DNA of 40,564 nt from Paenibacillus sp. oral taxon 786 str. D14 (GCF_000159955.1 NZ_GG695970.1:212557-253120), one strand, 5' to 3'. Counted from the stretch's first letter, positions 1 to 9,156 are shown. Notes: generated by a model not told the origin, from the letters alone. Program-made: numbers and translations.

Positions 1-7
1 ATGTTTT

Positions 8-1246
8 ATGGAACGAGTGGTTATTACCGGAATGGGTATTGTATCCCCGCTGGGCAATGATGTAGATACATTTTGGCAAGGGTTAAAAGAAGGACGCTCC
101 GGGATATCGCAGATCGAACGTTTTGACGTTACGGATTTTAGCACCAAGATCGCCGGGCAGGTTCGAGGGTTTGACGGCGAGGCAATCTTCGGGCGAAAGG
201 AAGCCCGCAAAATGGATCTCTTCTGCCAATACGCGTTGTTCGCCGCAGAACAGGCAGTTCAGGACGCCGATCTCAATCCGGAGCTGATCGACCGCGAGCG
301 CTTTGGCGTGTATGTCGGCTCGGGCATCGGCGGGATTGAAACGTTGGCGGAAAACGTTAAAGTGCTCGAAAATCGCGGACCTAACCGGGTGAGCCCGAGT
401 CTGGTGCCGATGATGATCTCCAATATGGCGGCTGCTCAGATCAGCATCCGTTTCGGCGCGTTAGGCGAGACGCTGTCTCCGGTTACGGCTTGCTCGATCG
501 GCAATTCGTCGATCGGCGAGGCGTTCCGGCTGATCCGCAGCGGCGAAGCCGATGTGATGATCGCCGGCGGAACCGAAGCGGCGGTGCATCCGCTTGCGCT
601 GGCCAGCTTTGGCAATGCAACCGCGCTCTCCAAGCGGAACGAAGCTCCGGAGCAAGCCAGCCGGCCGTTTGACGCGGACCGCGATGGCTTCGTGATGGGC
701 GAAGGCGCCGGGATCGTGGTACTCGAGTCGCTGTCGCACGCATTACGCCGGGGAGCACGCATTCACGGCGAGTTGATCGGCTACGGTGCAAGCTCCGATG
801 CCTACCACGTGGTCGCTTCGCATCCCGAAGGCGCAGGCGCCTATCTGGCGATGAGACGAGCGCTCGTCTCGGCGGGGATCACGCCGGAGCAGGTTGATGT
901 GATCAGCGCCCATGCGACAAGCACCCCGGTCGGCGATCTTGGGGAGACGAAGGGGATCAAAAAGGCGTTTGGCAAATACGCCCATCGCATTCCGATTACG
1001 GCTAACAAATCGATGACCGGCCATATGTTTGGTGCGGCTGGCGGCGCGGAAGCTATCGCCCTGGTCCAAACGCTGAAGGAAGGCATCATCCCGCCGACGA
1101 TCAATCTGATGAACCCCGATCCGGAATGTGATCTCGATAACGTGCCCAATGAGGCGCGCCGGGCCGAGCTTAAGATCGGGTTATCCAACTCATTTGGATT
1201 CGGCGGACATAACGCCGTGATCGTCGTGCGTAAATATGAGGAATAG
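8..1246 (+). CDS. fabF: Beta-ketoacyl-ACP synthase II (KAS II)
   Basis: A 412-residue thiolase-fold condensing enzyme of the FabF family, which elongates acyl-ACP with malonyl-ACP in cytoplasmic fatty acid synthesis. The expected triad is visible: nucleophile Cys162, His302 in AHATSTPVGD and His339 in KSMTGHMFGAAGG, with Lys334. The C-terminal SFGFGGHNA loop is also present, and the length is normal for FabF. The active-site segment reads TACSIGNSSIGEA rather than the more usual ACATG, so this may be a second KAS II paralogue rather than the main housekeeping copy. Only 7 bases lie upstream in the window, so its ribosome binding site and any operon partners cannot be seen. The ATG at position 1 is out of frame. 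A terminator follows directly, so the gene ends its transcript. Confidence 0.93.
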   Translation: MERVVITGMGIVSPLGNDVDTFWQGLKEGRSGISQIERFDVTDFSTKIAGQVRGFDGEAIFGRKEARKMDLFCQYALFAAEQAVQDADLNPELIDRERFGVYVGSGIGGIETLAENVKVLENRGPNRVSPSLVPMMISNMAAAQISIRFGALGETLSPVTACSIGNSSIGEAFRLIRSGEADVMIAGGTEAAVHPLALASFGNATALSKRNEAPEQASRPFDADRDGFVMGEGAGIVVLESLSHALRRGARIHGELIGYGASSDAYHVVASHPEGAGAYLAMRRALVSAGITPEQVDVISAHATSTPVGDLGETKGIKKAFGKYAHRIPITANKSMTGHMFGAAGGAEAIALVQTLKEGIIPPTINLMNPDPECDLDNVPNEARRAELKIGLSNSFGFGGHNAVIVVRKYEE

Positions 1247-1260
1247 GTTCAACCCAACCA

Positions 1261-1297
1261 ACCGTCCCGTCGATGCGGGACGGTTTATTTTTATTTC
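1261..1297 (+). terminator. Rho-independent terminator of fabF
   Basis: A perfect 9-bp stem (ACCGTCCCG / CGGGACGGT) with a 6-base loop is followed by a T-rich run, 15 bases after the fabF stop. Confidence 0.9.
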
Positions 1298-1320
1298 ACA
1301 GGTCAGGCAACATTAGGTAG

Positions 1321-1346
1321 CCCTTACGCGTTAGGATAGGTAAGGG
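1321..1346 (+). other. Leader hairpin upstream of the DUF4349 gene
   Basis: CCCTTAC and GTAAGGG can pair across a short loop, about 85 bases before the DUF4349 start. There is no T-run, so it is not a terminator. It may simply stabilise the leader; no known riboswitch was recognised. Confidence 0.3.
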
Positions 1347-1432
1347 ACGCCGCAGGATGAAATACAGATGAATCCGACAAAGCCGGCATCGTGCGGAAGT
1401 CTTGAAATCTGAAACCACAGGGGGGCATATTG

Positions 1433-2560
1433 GTGGGGAAAAGGGGAAAAAAGATAACGGTTTGGGGCGTTATCATTATGCTTCTGCCTCTGCTGCTTAG
1501 CGGTTGCGGGAGTGCAAGCAATGACGTTGCCTCGAATTCGTCGGCTTCTAAAGAAGCGATGAATCAAGCAAGCAGCTGGGCGGAAACCGAAATGGATGGA
1601 GCAGGCGCTGCTGAGACTGCAACTGATGTGGCCACAGCACCCGCGACCGGCTCTGTCGCACCGGATTCAGCGGCGGCTGGGAATGTGGGGAACGACAGCG
1701 AGGCGGTGAACTCCACGTCGGGACTTCAGCAAGCTAGTACCGATGCCGGGCTCAACCGCAAGCTGATCTACCAGGCACACGTCGTGATGGAAGTGAAGGA
1801 CTACGCCAAGGCACAATCGGAGATCCGCAATCTGGTGACGCTGGCGGGCGGCTACATCGTAGAATTTTCCGAGAACCAATCGCAGCACGAGCTTGGCGGC
1901 AACTTTGTACTCAAAGTACCGGCGGCTGGCTTCTCCTCGTTCCTGGACCGGCTGGAGGGATTAAAGCCCGAGTCATTGCAGCGGAACATCCAAGGACAGG
2001 ATGTCTCGGAGGAGTATGTTGATCTGGAATCCCGATTAAAGGTCAAACAAGCGATGGAAGCACGGTACCTGAAATTCGTCGAGGAAGCGACCCAGACCAA
2101 GCAACTGGTTGAATACGTTAATGAGCTGGAGCGGATTCAAACGGAGATCGAGCAAATTAAAGGGAGAATGCGGTACCTCGACAGCAATGTGTCCTATTCA
2201 ACGATTGATATCCGCGTCTTCCAGCCGGATCCGTCGAAGCTGACAGCGGCATCCAGCGATGATACGCCCTTGCTGGAACGGATGAAAAAAGCCTTGACCG
2301 GCAGCATCGACGTCTTGTCGCTCTTCTTCCAGTGGCTTGTCGTATTCGCAGCAGGGGCGCTGCCGCCGCTTGTCATTGCCGCCCTTATCGTCATCCCGAT
2401 CTGGATCAAGCGCCGGAAGAACCGGGAGCAGCGCGAACGCCGCCGTGCTGAGCTTAAGGCTTCCAAAGCGACCTCGCCGCAACGGGAAACGATGCCTACC
2501 TCCAGTACAGAGGAAAAACAAGAGGATGTGGGTCATGTGGATCACCCGGAGGAACATTAA
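1433..2560 (+). CDS. DUF4349 domain lipoprotein
   Basis: A predicted membrane-attached lipoprotein of about 375 residues. A lysine/arginine-rich start and hydrophobic stretch lead to the lipobox LLSGC (Cys about 25). A low-complexity Ala/Ser/Thr linker follows (about 26-105), then a DUF4349 domain (about 110-275) beginning NRKLIYQAHVVMEV and including a helical stretch YVNELERIQTEIEQIKGRM. A C-terminal transmembrane helix (about 295-325) and a charged KRRKNREQRERRR tail end the protein. A lipid anchor plus a C-terminal helix would hold the domain outside the membrane; the family has no established biochemical role. I prefer GTG at 1433 because AGGGGGG (1419-1425) lies 7 bases away; TTG at 1430 is the alternative and differs by one residue. 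It stands alone between two terminators. Confidence 0.85.
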   Translation: MGKRGKKITVWGVIIMLLPLLLSGCGSASNDVASNSSASKEAMNQASSWAETEMDGAGAAETATDVATAPATGSVAPDSAAAGNVGNDSEAVNSTSGLQQASTDAGLNRKLIYQAHVVMEVKDYAKAQSEIRNLVTLAGGYIVEFSENQSQHELGGNFVLKVPAAGFSSFLDRLEGLKPESLQRNIQGQDVSEEYVDLESRLKVKQAMEARYLKFVEEATQTKQLVEYVNELERIQTEIEQIKGRMRYLDSNVSYSTIDIRVFQPDPSKLTAASSDDTPLLERMKKALTGSIDVLSLFFQWLVVFAAGALPPLVIAALIVIPIWIKRRKNREQRERRRAELKASKATSPQRETMPTSSTEEKQEDVGHVDHPEEH

Positions 2561-2582
2561 ATTCAAGAAACGAATAAAAAAG

Positions 2583-2622
2583 TAAGCCCAAGGAAAAAAA
2601 AGTCCTTAGCGCTTATTTTTTT
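2583..2622 (+). terminator. Probable terminator of the DUF4349 gene
   Basis: TAAGC and AAGGA pair with TCCTT and GCTTA across an A-rich loop, followed by a run of seven T. The stem is interrupted, hence moderate confidence. Confidence 0.6.
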
Positions 2623-2856
2623 GTGTGGGACTGGATCCAATTTACTTCATCTTAAACTAAACTTAAACGAATTCAATTTCGTTCTATGTTAAGATAACGG
2701 AACAAAACGCGGAAGTGAAAGGTTTGAAGATGGATGCTGAGAGATTATCTATAACTCCTGAGAGACATCAAGTATTTGCCGCTAGCAACCGTGGCGTTGG
2801 CCGGCGCCTATATGCTGAAGCGGACGCCGCTCAGCAGCAACCGGTAATCACAAGAT
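2623..2856. other. Intergenic region with a possible decayed small ORF
   Basis: No gene is clear here. An ATG at 2730 with AAAGG seven bases upstream opens a 46-codon frame of unnatural composition. A different frame at about 2770-2847 would encode a hydrophobic stretch ending AGAYMLKRTPLSSNR and a stop, preceded by a TAA. Two similar copies of CTGAGAGA (2738-2745 and 2759-2766) lie at its start, so a small membrane peptide gene may have been disrupted here. Function unknown. Confidence 0.3.
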
Positions 2857-3738
2857 TTAAGCCTCACTGAAGTATTCGCTTAAAAACTCACGGAAGCGCC
2901 GCGCCGCTTCAGACAAATAACGGCGTTCCAGCCAAGCAACGGAGTAGACCCGCCGGCAATCCGGGCTTTCGATTCGCAGCATCGGGTAGGCTGGGCGTTC
3001 ATCCTTCCGGCAGGCCGGCATGAAGGCAACGCCTAATCCGGCTTGAACGAGGCTGCCCAACGCGCTGGGTTCATCGACCTCGCACACGATGCGCGGACGG
3101 AAGCCGGCGGCATGGCAAAACGACTCGTTGATTTTGTGAAACGGATGCCCCGTTTTATATTCAATGAAAGATTCGTCCGCCACGTCTTCGAGGCGGATGT
3201 TTTCTCTATCTGCCAGCCGGTGGCCGGGCGGTACAGCTAAGAAGACTTCGGCATTCAGCACCGGCTGTTCACACACCCCGGGATAATCCAGTGAGGAAGC
3301 GGTGAAGCACAGATCCACCTCGCCGGACTCCAGCAGCTGAATCATCTCCGCAGCGGATGCGGGAGACGTCTGGAGAATCCGGAAATTAACCTCCGGATAA
3401 ACCTCGCGAAAGGCTCCCAGCGCCCCTGTAATACGCCCTAGCGCATTGGTCGCCAAATGGATGCTGCCGCGCTCCATCCCCGCCAGATCTGCCACCTCTC
3501 GGCGCCCTTCCTCCAGAACATCCAGCGCGGTCTCCACTTTTTTCAGAAAAGCTTTACCAAAAGCGTTGAGCCGAATTTGACGGTTCTGTCGATCAAACAG
3601 CGGCACCCCCAGATCCTCCTCAAGCCTGGAGATCGTCTTACTGAGCGCCGGCTGGGCGATATGCAGCTCTTGGGCGGCTCGGGTCATATGCTCCAAACGA
3701 GCAACAGTACGAAAATATTCCAATTGCAACAGCTCCAT
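2857..3738 (-). CDS. LysR family transcriptional regulator
   Basis: A 293-residue LysR-type regulator of normal length. The N-terminal winged helix-turn-helix spans about residues 1-60, with the typical motif MTRAAQELHIAQPALSKTIS and the LEEDLGVPLFDR wing. The remainder (about 90-290) is the two-lobed effector-binding domain, including the hinge-proximal DLCFTASSLDY and GLGVAFMPACRKDE segments. It is divergent from the MFS exporter gene starting at 3875, with only about 136 bases between starts. This is the classic arrangement for LysR control of the neighbour and of itself. The effector cannot be deduced. The start ATG gives the canonical MELLQLEYFRTVA opening. Confidence 0.92.
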   Translation of the reverse strand: MELLQLEYFRTVARLEHMTRAAQELHIAQPALSKTISRLEEDLGVPLFDRQNRQIRLNAFGKAFLKKVETALDVLEEGRREVADLAGMERGSIHLATNALGRITGALGAFREVYPEVNFRILQTSPASAAEMIQLLESGEVDLCFTASSLDYPGVCEQPVLNAEVFLAVPPGHRLADRENIRLEDVADESFIEYKTGHPFHKINESFCHAAGFRPRIVCEVDEPSALGSLVQAGLGVAFMPACRKDERPAYPMLRIESPDCRRVYSVAWLERRYLSEAARRFREFLSEYFSEA

Positions 3739-3810
3739 CTCGACATCAACTCCTTCTGGTTTACTTTAATCGATAACCTCAAGTGTATGAATATATAATT
3801 TAATATATAT

Positions 3811-3839
3811 TTTTCATTATTATTATTCAATCATACAAT
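3811..3839 (+). promoter_or_regulatory. Candidate promoter of the MFS gene at 3875
   Basis: TTTTCA (3811-3816) and TACAAT (3834-3839) are separated by 17 bases, in a very AT-rich divergent region where LysR binding would be expected. The -35 match is weak. Confidence 0.45.
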
Positions 3840-3874
3840 AAGTGGTGAGGAGATCGATAGGAAGGGAGATTGCA

Positions 3875-5287
3875 ATGAAAAATGCTGTTTCTACCGGCAT
3901 ATCTGCTGCGAGTGAAAAACTGATCCGCATCTTGGCGTTTACAATGACTTTATCATCCATGGGCGCCACGCTTTTTAATATCGTACTTCCGGATATGAAA
4001 GAGGAATTTGGCTTGTCCGTGGCTCAGGTCAGCTGGGTAACCACAATTTATGGGCTGATTTATGCCATCGGCTCGGTGATCTATGGGAAATTGGCCGATG
4101 CTTTTCCATTGAAAAAACTGCTGACCTTTGGATTTATCCTGTTCTGCCTTGGCTCATTAATCGGACTATCGGCGCAGGCATATTGGATGGTCTTGCTAGG
4201 CCGCACGCTGCAATCCGCTGGAGCCTCTGTCGTACCAGCTGCAGCGATGATTATACCGGTGCGGTATTTCCCTGCGGAACGCCGCGGATACGCGCTCGGA
4301 ATTACCGCTACAGGACTTGCCATCGGCGGCGTGCTTGGGCCTGTTGTATCTGCACTGCTAGTGAGTGTAGTTGATTGGCGATGGTTGTTCTGCGTGCCGA
4401 TGCTGATGCTGGTGACGTTGCCGTTTTACCGGAAATACCTCAGCGATGAACCGCTTCAATCCGTCCAAGTCGACTGGCTTGGGGGAGGCTTGCTTGCCGG
4501 TACGGTTACATTGTTATTACTTGCGGTGACCTATGGAGGATGGGAGCTGTATGTCGGCAGCTTCATCGGGTTTCTGCTGTTTGTATGGCGCATTGTGCGT
4601 GCCCGGCAACCGTTTGTGAACCCGCGGCTCTTTCGGAATGTAAGCTACTCGTTTGGTCTCGTGTTGTCAGCGATGGTTATGGGGATTGGGTATGCGCTGC
4701 CGTTCCTTACGCCACAGCTGTTGGCTGAAGTCAACCGGCTTCCTGCCGTTTGGATCGGATTTGCGATGGTGCCGGGGGCTGCCGCTTCGGCCATCCTTGG
4801 ACGGAAGGGAGGCAAACTGGCGGACGCCAAGGGCAATGCCTTTGTGTTTTATCTGGCGTCGTCGTTGCTCATTAGTTGCTTCTTGCTTTACTCCGGGGGG
4901 TCCGGGGCACCGGCGGGTTGGGTTGCCGCGATTCTCATTCTTGGGAATGTGGGGCAGATGTTCATGCAGTTAGCGTTGTCCAACACGATATCCCGCACCT
5001 TGCCCAAAGAGCTGACGGGGGTTGGCATGGGGATGTTGTCGATGCTGAGCTTCTTGTCCGGCACGGTGGCCATCAGTCTTTACGGCAAAGCTGTAGATTT
5101 CGGAGCGACGTCCCATTGGAATCCGCTAAATCCATTTGAGGGTTCCGCCGTGTATTCCAATGTCGCCTTGGTATTGGCTTTGCTGCATATCGGCATCCTG
5201 CTGTCCTACCGTTATTATGCTCAGCAATTTGGAAGTGCGACGAAATCTTTGCTGAGCGACAGAACGAGTTTGGCGAAGCCAGAATAA
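3875..5287 (+). CDS. MFS drug exporter, DHA2-like
   Basis: A 470-residue major facilitator superfamily protein with about 14 hydrophobic segments, resembling the TetL/LmrB type of proton-coupled drug exporter. Visible motifs include GKLADAFPLKKLL (motif A-like loop 2-3), LLGRTLQSAGAS in TM4, and GITATGLAIGGVLGPVVSALL in TM5 (motif C, typical of exporters). A frame extends upstream to GTG at 3842, but AAGGGAG (3862-3868) lies 6 bases before the ATG at 3875, which decides the start. The divergent LysR gene probably controls it. The substrate is unknown. No obvious terminator follows, so read-through into the alpha-galactosidase gene is possible. Confidence 0.88.
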   Translation: MKNAVSTGISAASEKLIRILAFTMTLSSMGATLFNIVLPDMKEEFGLSVAQVSWVTTIYGLIYAIGSVIYGKLADAFPLKKLLTFGFILFCLGSLIGLSAQAYWMVLLGRTLQSAGASVVPAAAMIIPVRYFPAERRGYALGITATGLAIGGVLGPVVSALLVSVVDWRWLFCVPMLMLVTLPFYRKYLSDEPLQSVQVDWLGGGLLAGTVTLLLLAVTYGGWELYVGSFIGFLLFVWRIVRARQPFVNPRLFRNVSYSFGLVLSAMVMGIGYALPFLTPQLLAEVNRLPAVWIGFAMVPGAAASAILGRKGGKLADAKGNAFVFYLASSLLISCFLLYSGGSGAPAGWVAAILILGNVGQMFMQLALSNTISRTLPKELTGVGMGMLSMLSFLSGTVAISLYGKAVDFGATSHWNPLNPFEGSAVYSNVALVLALLHIGILLSYRYYAQQFGSATKSLLSDRTSLAKPE

Positions 5288-5408
5288 ATCACAAATATCC
5301 ATATAGAAGATCACTTTATTCTCGTTACTCCTCCTGGGGTTGATAGTAGAATGGAAGAAGATGAACGCCATTCCAATTCAGATAAGAAACCTACCAGGAG
5401 GATCGAGA

Positions 5409-7601
5409 ATGCCTATCTTTTTCGATGAAGCGCAAGGTCTCTTCCATTTGCAATCCCGCAATACAAGTTACATCATTCAATTGGTTCACGGGTATCCTGC
5501 CCACGCTTATTTTGGGGCGAAGCTGCGCCATGGCAGCAACCTCGATCAGCTGCTGACCTTCCAGGAACGCGCCTCATTTAGTCCGAACCCGATCCCTGAG
5601 GATAAGTCCATTTCACTGGATTCTCTTCCGCAGGAATATCCGCAGTACGGCACAAGCGATTTCCGGAGTCCGGCTTATCAGGTGCGGCTGGCGAACGGTA
5701 CGCGGGCCACGGAGTTGACGTATCGCTCCCACCGGATTGTTCCGGGGAAACTGGCGCTGGAGGGGCTGCCTGCCGTGTATGTCGAGCAAGACCATGAGGC
5801 GGAAACGCTCGAGTTAGAGTTGGAAGACCGTGTTTCCGGACTCGTCGTTGTGCTGAGCTACACCGTGTTTGCCGAGTTTGACGCTATCGCCCGTTCCGCT
5901 CGGCTGACGAACGGAAGCAGCGAGCCGCTTCAACTGGAGCGGGCGCTCAGCGCCTCGGTAGATTTCCCGGATGCAGCTTACGACGCATTATATTTATCCG
6001 GCGCTTGGGCGCGCGAACGCCATGTCCAGCGCAGACGGCTCGCTCCTGGTGTGACCGGGATCAGCAGCCGCCGCGGTTCGAGCTCCCACCAGCAGAACCC
6101 GTTCCTGGCGCTGTTGCGGCCGGATGCGACAGAGCAGCAGGGTGAGGTCTATGGCTTCAGCTTGGTTTACAGCGGCAGCTTTACCGCTGAGGCCGAGGTG
6201 GAGCAGTTTGGGACAACCCGGGTTCAGATTGGGATCAATCCTTTCGACTTCACGTGGAAGCTGGAGCCGGGCGAAAGCTTCCAAACCCCGGAGGCCGTGC
6301 TGGTATATTCTGCCGAAGGGCTGGGAGGCATGTCCCGCACCTATCACCGGTTGTACCGGACTCGACTCTGCCGCGGGCAGTTCCGTGACCAAGAACGGCC
6401 AATTCTCGTTAACAACTGGGAAGCGACGTATTTCGATTTCAACGCGGACAAAATTGAGGCGATTGCCAAGGCGGGCAGCGAGCTGGGCATCGAGCTGTTC
6501 GTGCTCGACGACGGTTGGTTTGGCCGGCGCGACCGGGATAACAGCTCGTTAGGCGACTGGTTCGAGGACCGCCGCAAGCTGCCTGACGGGCTCAAGGACC
6601 TGGCCCGCCGCGTGAAGGACACCGGGCTGCAGTTCGGCCTTTGGTTCGAGCCGGAAATGGTCTCCCCGGACAGCGATCTGTACCGGGCGCATCCCGACTG
6701 GTGTCTGCACGTTCCGGGGCGGCGGCGGACAGAAGCCCGCGACCAGCTGGTGCTGGATATGTCGCGCAGCGATGTGCGTCAGTATCTGTATGAGCGCTTA
6801 AGTGCCATTTTCTCGACGGTGCCGATTACGTACGTGAAATGGGACATGAACCGGAACATGACGGAGATTGGTTCAGCGGTCAGCCCGGCGGAGCGGCAGG
6901 GGGAAGTCGCCCACCGTTATATGTTGGGGCTTTACGAGCTCTTGGAGCGTCTGACGAGCGAGTTCCCGCAGATTTTGTTCGAAAGCTGCTCCGGCGGCGG
7001 CGGGCGGTTTGATCCGGGCATGCTGTACTACATGCCGCAGACTTGGACGAGCGATGACACGGATGCGGCGGAGCGCTTGAAAATTCAATACGGCACCAGC
7101 ATCGTATATCCGGTGTCGACGATGGGCGCGCACGTCTCGGCGGTGCCAAACCACCAAGTAGAGCGGACGACCCCGCTGACGTTCCGAGGGGATGTGGCCA
7201 TGTCCGGCAATTTTGGCTACGAATTAGATCTTACCCGGTTTACGGAAGAAGAGAAGGAGACGGCCAAACGCCAGATCGCACTCTACAAAGAAATCCGCGG
7301 ATTGGTGCAGCAAGGGGATCTGTACCGTCTGCAAAGCCCGTTCGAAGGAAATGAGACGGCGTGGATGTTCGTTAGCCCGGATCAGAGCGAAGCGTTGCTG
7401 TTCTATTTCCGCGTCCTTGCGGAACCTAATGGCCCGCTGCGCAGCGTCAAGCTGCAAGGACTTGACCCGGCCAAAGATTACGAGGTGGTCGGAAGCGGCG
7501 AAGTGTATGGCGGCGACCGTTTGATGAACGCCGGCTTGTCCATGGCTTCGGTGCGCGGCGATTTCAGCAGCAAGATGGTTCACTTGAAAGCGAAGTTATA
7601 A
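5409..7601 (+). CDS. Alpha-galactosidase, GH36
   Basis: A 730-residue glycoside hydrolase of family 36, which hydrolyses terminal alpha-1,6-galactosides such as melibiose and raffinose with retention. It has the N-terminal beta-supersandwich domain (about 1-320), a (beta/alpha)8 barrel (about 330-650) and a C-terminal beta domain. The nucleophile is Asp479 in YVKWDMNRN. The acid/base is Asp549 in TWTSDDTDA, 70 residues later, as in the Geobacillus enzymes (478/548). SCSGGGGRFDPG is the usual substrate-site loop. AGGAGG (5396-5401) seven bases before ATG 5409 decides the start; a TTG at 5340 is in frame but lacks a ribosome binding site. No signal peptide is seen, so it is cytoplasmic and needs an importer that is not in this window. 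Length and motifs are intact. Confidence 0.95.
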   Translation: MPIFFDEAQGLFHLQSRNTSYIIQLVHGYPAHAYFGAKLRHGSNLDQLLTFQERASFSPNPIPEDKSISLDSLPQEYPQYGTSDFRSPAYQVRLANGTRATELTYRSHRIVPGKLALEGLPAVYVEQDHEAETLELELEDRVSGLVVVLSYTVFAEFDAIARSARLTNGSSEPLQLERALSASVDFPDAAYDALYLSGAWARERHVQRRRLAPGVTGISSRRGSSSHQQNPFLALLRPDATEQQGEVYGFSLVYSGSFTAEAEVEQFGTTRVQIGINPFDFTWKLEPGESFQTPEAVLVYSAEGLGGMSRTYHRLYRTRLCRGQFRDQERPILVNNWEATYFDFNADKIEAIAKAGSELGIELFVLDDGWFGRRDRDNSSLGDWFEDRRKLPDGLKDLARRVKDTGLQFGLWFEPEMVSPDSDLYRAHPDWCLHVPGRRRTEARDQLVLDMSRSDVRQYLYERLSAIFSTVPITYVKWDMNRNMTEIGSAVSPAERQGEVAHRYMLGLYELLERLTSEFPQILFESCSGGGGRFDPGMLYYMPQTWTSDDTDAAERLKIQYGTSIVYPVSTMGAHVSAVPNHQVERTTPLTFRGDVAMSGNFGYELDLTRFTEEEKETAKRQIALYKEIRGLVQQGDLYRLQSPFEGNETAWMFVSPDQSEALLFYFRVLAEPNGPLRSVKLQGLDPAKDYEVVGSGEVYGGDRLMNAGLSMASVRGDFSSKMVHLKAKL

Positions 7602-7610
7602 ATAACGCAA

Positions 7611-7648
7611 AGACCTGAGGGAGGTTAACTCCATCAGGTCTTTTTTTG
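7611..7648 (+). terminator. Terminator of the alpha-galactosidase gene
   Basis: AGACCTGA / TCAGGTCT (8 bp) is followed by seven T, 10 bases after the stop codon. On the minus strand the same hairpin could end the small ORF at 7656-7739, though only TTT follows there. Confidence 0.9.
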
Positions 7649-7655
7649 ATGATGC

Positions 7656-7739
7656 TTACGCAGGTTTCACTATATCACGGCAGCCGGGGAACATCCCCGT
7701 GGAAATGGCGATGCGGTTCCAGCAGTTGATAACTTTCAT
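7656..7739 (-). CDS. Small ORF of 27 codons, function unknown
   Basis: A minus-strand ATG at 7739 opens a 27-residue frame, MKVINCWNRI to GCRDIVKPA, with two cysteines (residues 6 and 20). GGAGGGA (complement of 7746-7752) lies six bases upstream, an excellent ribosome binding site. The frame sits between two terminators: the MCP terminator upstream (7801-7843) and the alpha-galactosidase hairpin downstream. It therefore needs its own promoter; TATAAG-like sequence is present near 7790-7800. I do not recognise the peptide. Chance is possible given the length, but the ribosome binding site and the boundaries make it worth keeping. Confidence 0.45.
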   Translation of the reverse strand: MKVINCWNRIAISTGMFPGCRDIVKPA

Positions 7740-7800
7740 CCCAAATCCCTCCATTGGATAATGATTTGTGCTTACGCTAGACTCCTCATATCTTATACGA

Positions 7801-7843
7801 AAAAAAGAAAAATAACCCAGCCCCTATGCAAAAGGGACTGGGC
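7801..7843 (-). terminator. Terminator of the MCP gene
   Basis: On the minus strand, a CCCAG-CCCT / AGGG-CTGGG stem with single mismatches is followed by a long T-rich run (the A-rich stretch 7801-7814). It begins about 15 bases after the MCP stop. Confidence 0.85.
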
Positions 7844-7857
7844 GGTGGGTGGTTCGA

Positions 7858-9117
7858 TTAAAACTTGAAGATATGTATCGTCTTCTGCAGCTGGAACACG
7901 GCATTTTTCATCGCTTCGGCCTCTTCGGCCATCGCGCGGATCGAGGTAATCTGCTCGTTCATGGATGCCGAGACTTGTTCCGTGCCTGCCGCGGATTCCT
8001 CGGTGATGGCGGAAATGTTCTGAATCGCCGATGAGATGTTCTGCGCACTCTCCAGCATCTCCTCGCTCTCTCTGGCGAATGCGGCGATTTCCTCACTAAT
8101 ATACTGCACGCTTTGCACGATCTCTTGGAAGATTTGCTCTGCTTCCCGGATCATTTCGCTTTGCTGCCGGACAACTTCTTCATTGATTTTAATGTTCTGT
8201 CCAGCTTGCTTCACGTCTTGTTCGATGCTGCGAACCAGATTAAATACCTCTTTGGTTGAGGCGGTGGATTCTTCAGCCAGCTTGCGAACCTCGTGGGCAA
8301 CCACGGCAAACCCGGCTCCATGTTCGCCCGCCCGCGCCGCTTCAATCGAAGCGTTCAGCGACAGCAGATTGGTCTGTTCAGCAATTTCAGAGATGGTTGC
8401 CGTAATTTTGGTGATCCCCTGCGCGTTTTTCGCCAAAGCCTCGATGGACTCAGCCACTTTCTCAGTTGCTTCGATGTTCTTGCGCATCCCGCTCGCTTGA
8501 CGGGAGACGGACTCACGTCCACGCTCTACCAATTGAATCATTTCTTCGGAACGCTGATTCATCTCACGGGAGGCTTCGGTGTAATTGCTCACCTTCTGCT
8601 CAATCTCGCCAATCGCGTCCTTCATGCCGCTGACATCTTCGGAGATGGCGTTGGCACCAAGAGCCAGCTCGTTGGAGGAGTGGGTGACTTGGGTCATGAC
8701 TTCAATCAGCTCCTGATTGCGGTCGGAAATCTTCCGGCTGGAATCCATCACCTTGCGGGTGATATCCGACGTTTCCTGGAGGATCTTGCGCAGCTTGTCC
8801 ACCATGCTGTTGAAGGAGCGGCTGAGATCATCCATGCCTCCGGATTCCGAAATTCGACTGGTAAAATCCCCTTTGGCGATTTTGGCCGAAGCGCTGGTGA
8901 TATCGTCGAATGAATCCGTAAGCGCTTTCTGGAGGTAACGCGAAAGCGGGAAGGTAAGCGCTGCCAACACGACGATCAGCAAGATACCGATGACGATATG
9001 TCCCAGCAGGATGAAGGCGAGCAGCGATGGTACGGCAAAGAGCGCGGCCACAAGATAACAGGCAGCGGAGATCTTTCCGGATAAGGGAAGTCGGTTGAAC
9101 CATGTCATGGGATTCAT
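7858..9117 (-). CDS. Methyl-accepting chemotaxis-like protein without a sensor domain
   Basis: A 419-residue chemoreceptor-type signalling protein. Two adjacent transmembrane helices (about 12-36 and 38-58) are separated by only a couple of residues, so there is no extracellular ligand-binding domain. A HAMP domain follows (about 60-110), then a long cytoplasmic coiled-coil signalling domain with the conserved hairpin tip (about 240-285), including [20 protein letters not shown] and [16 protein letters not shown]. The tip binds CheA/CheW in known receptors. Without a sensor domain it probably responds to membrane or cytoplasmic cues. AAGGAGGAC directly before the ATG supports the start. It is a monocistronic gene with its own terminator and no che neighbours here. 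Confidence 0.92.
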   Translation of the reverse strand: MNPMTWFNRLPLSGKISAACYLVAALFAVPSLLAFILLGHIVIGILLIVVLAALTFPLSRYLQKALTDSFDDITSASAKIAKGDFTSRISESGGMDDLSRSFNSMVDKLRKILQETSDITRKVMDSSRKISDRNQELIEVMTQVTHSSNELALGANAISEDVSGMKDAIGEIEQKVSNYTEASREMNQRSEEMIQLVERGRESVSRQASGMRKNIEATEKVAESIEALAKNAQGITKITATISEIAEQTNLLSLNASIEAARAGEHGAGFAVVAHEVRKLAEESTASTKEVFNLVRSIEQDVKQAGQNIKINEEVVRQQSEMIREAEQIFQEIVQSVQYISEEIAAFARESEEMLESAQNISSAIQNISAITEESAAGTEQVSASMNEQITSIRAMAEEAEAMKNAVFQLQKTIHIFKF

Positions 9118-9150
9118 GTCCTCCTTAAGTAATAGGTGAATTCTACCATG

Positions 9151-9156
9151 ATTATA
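9151..9156 (-). promoter_or_regulatory. Possible -10 element of the MCP gene
   Basis: A perfect TATAAT lies on the minus strand about 35 bases before the MCP start. No convincing -35 is present, and no sigma-D element (TAAA-N15-GCCGATAT) was seen. Confidence 0.3.

Noticed and set aside
8293..8913. A 206-codon plus-strand frame opposite the chemoreceptor
   Set aside because: Antisense to the conserved MCP signalling domain, with no ribosome binding site.
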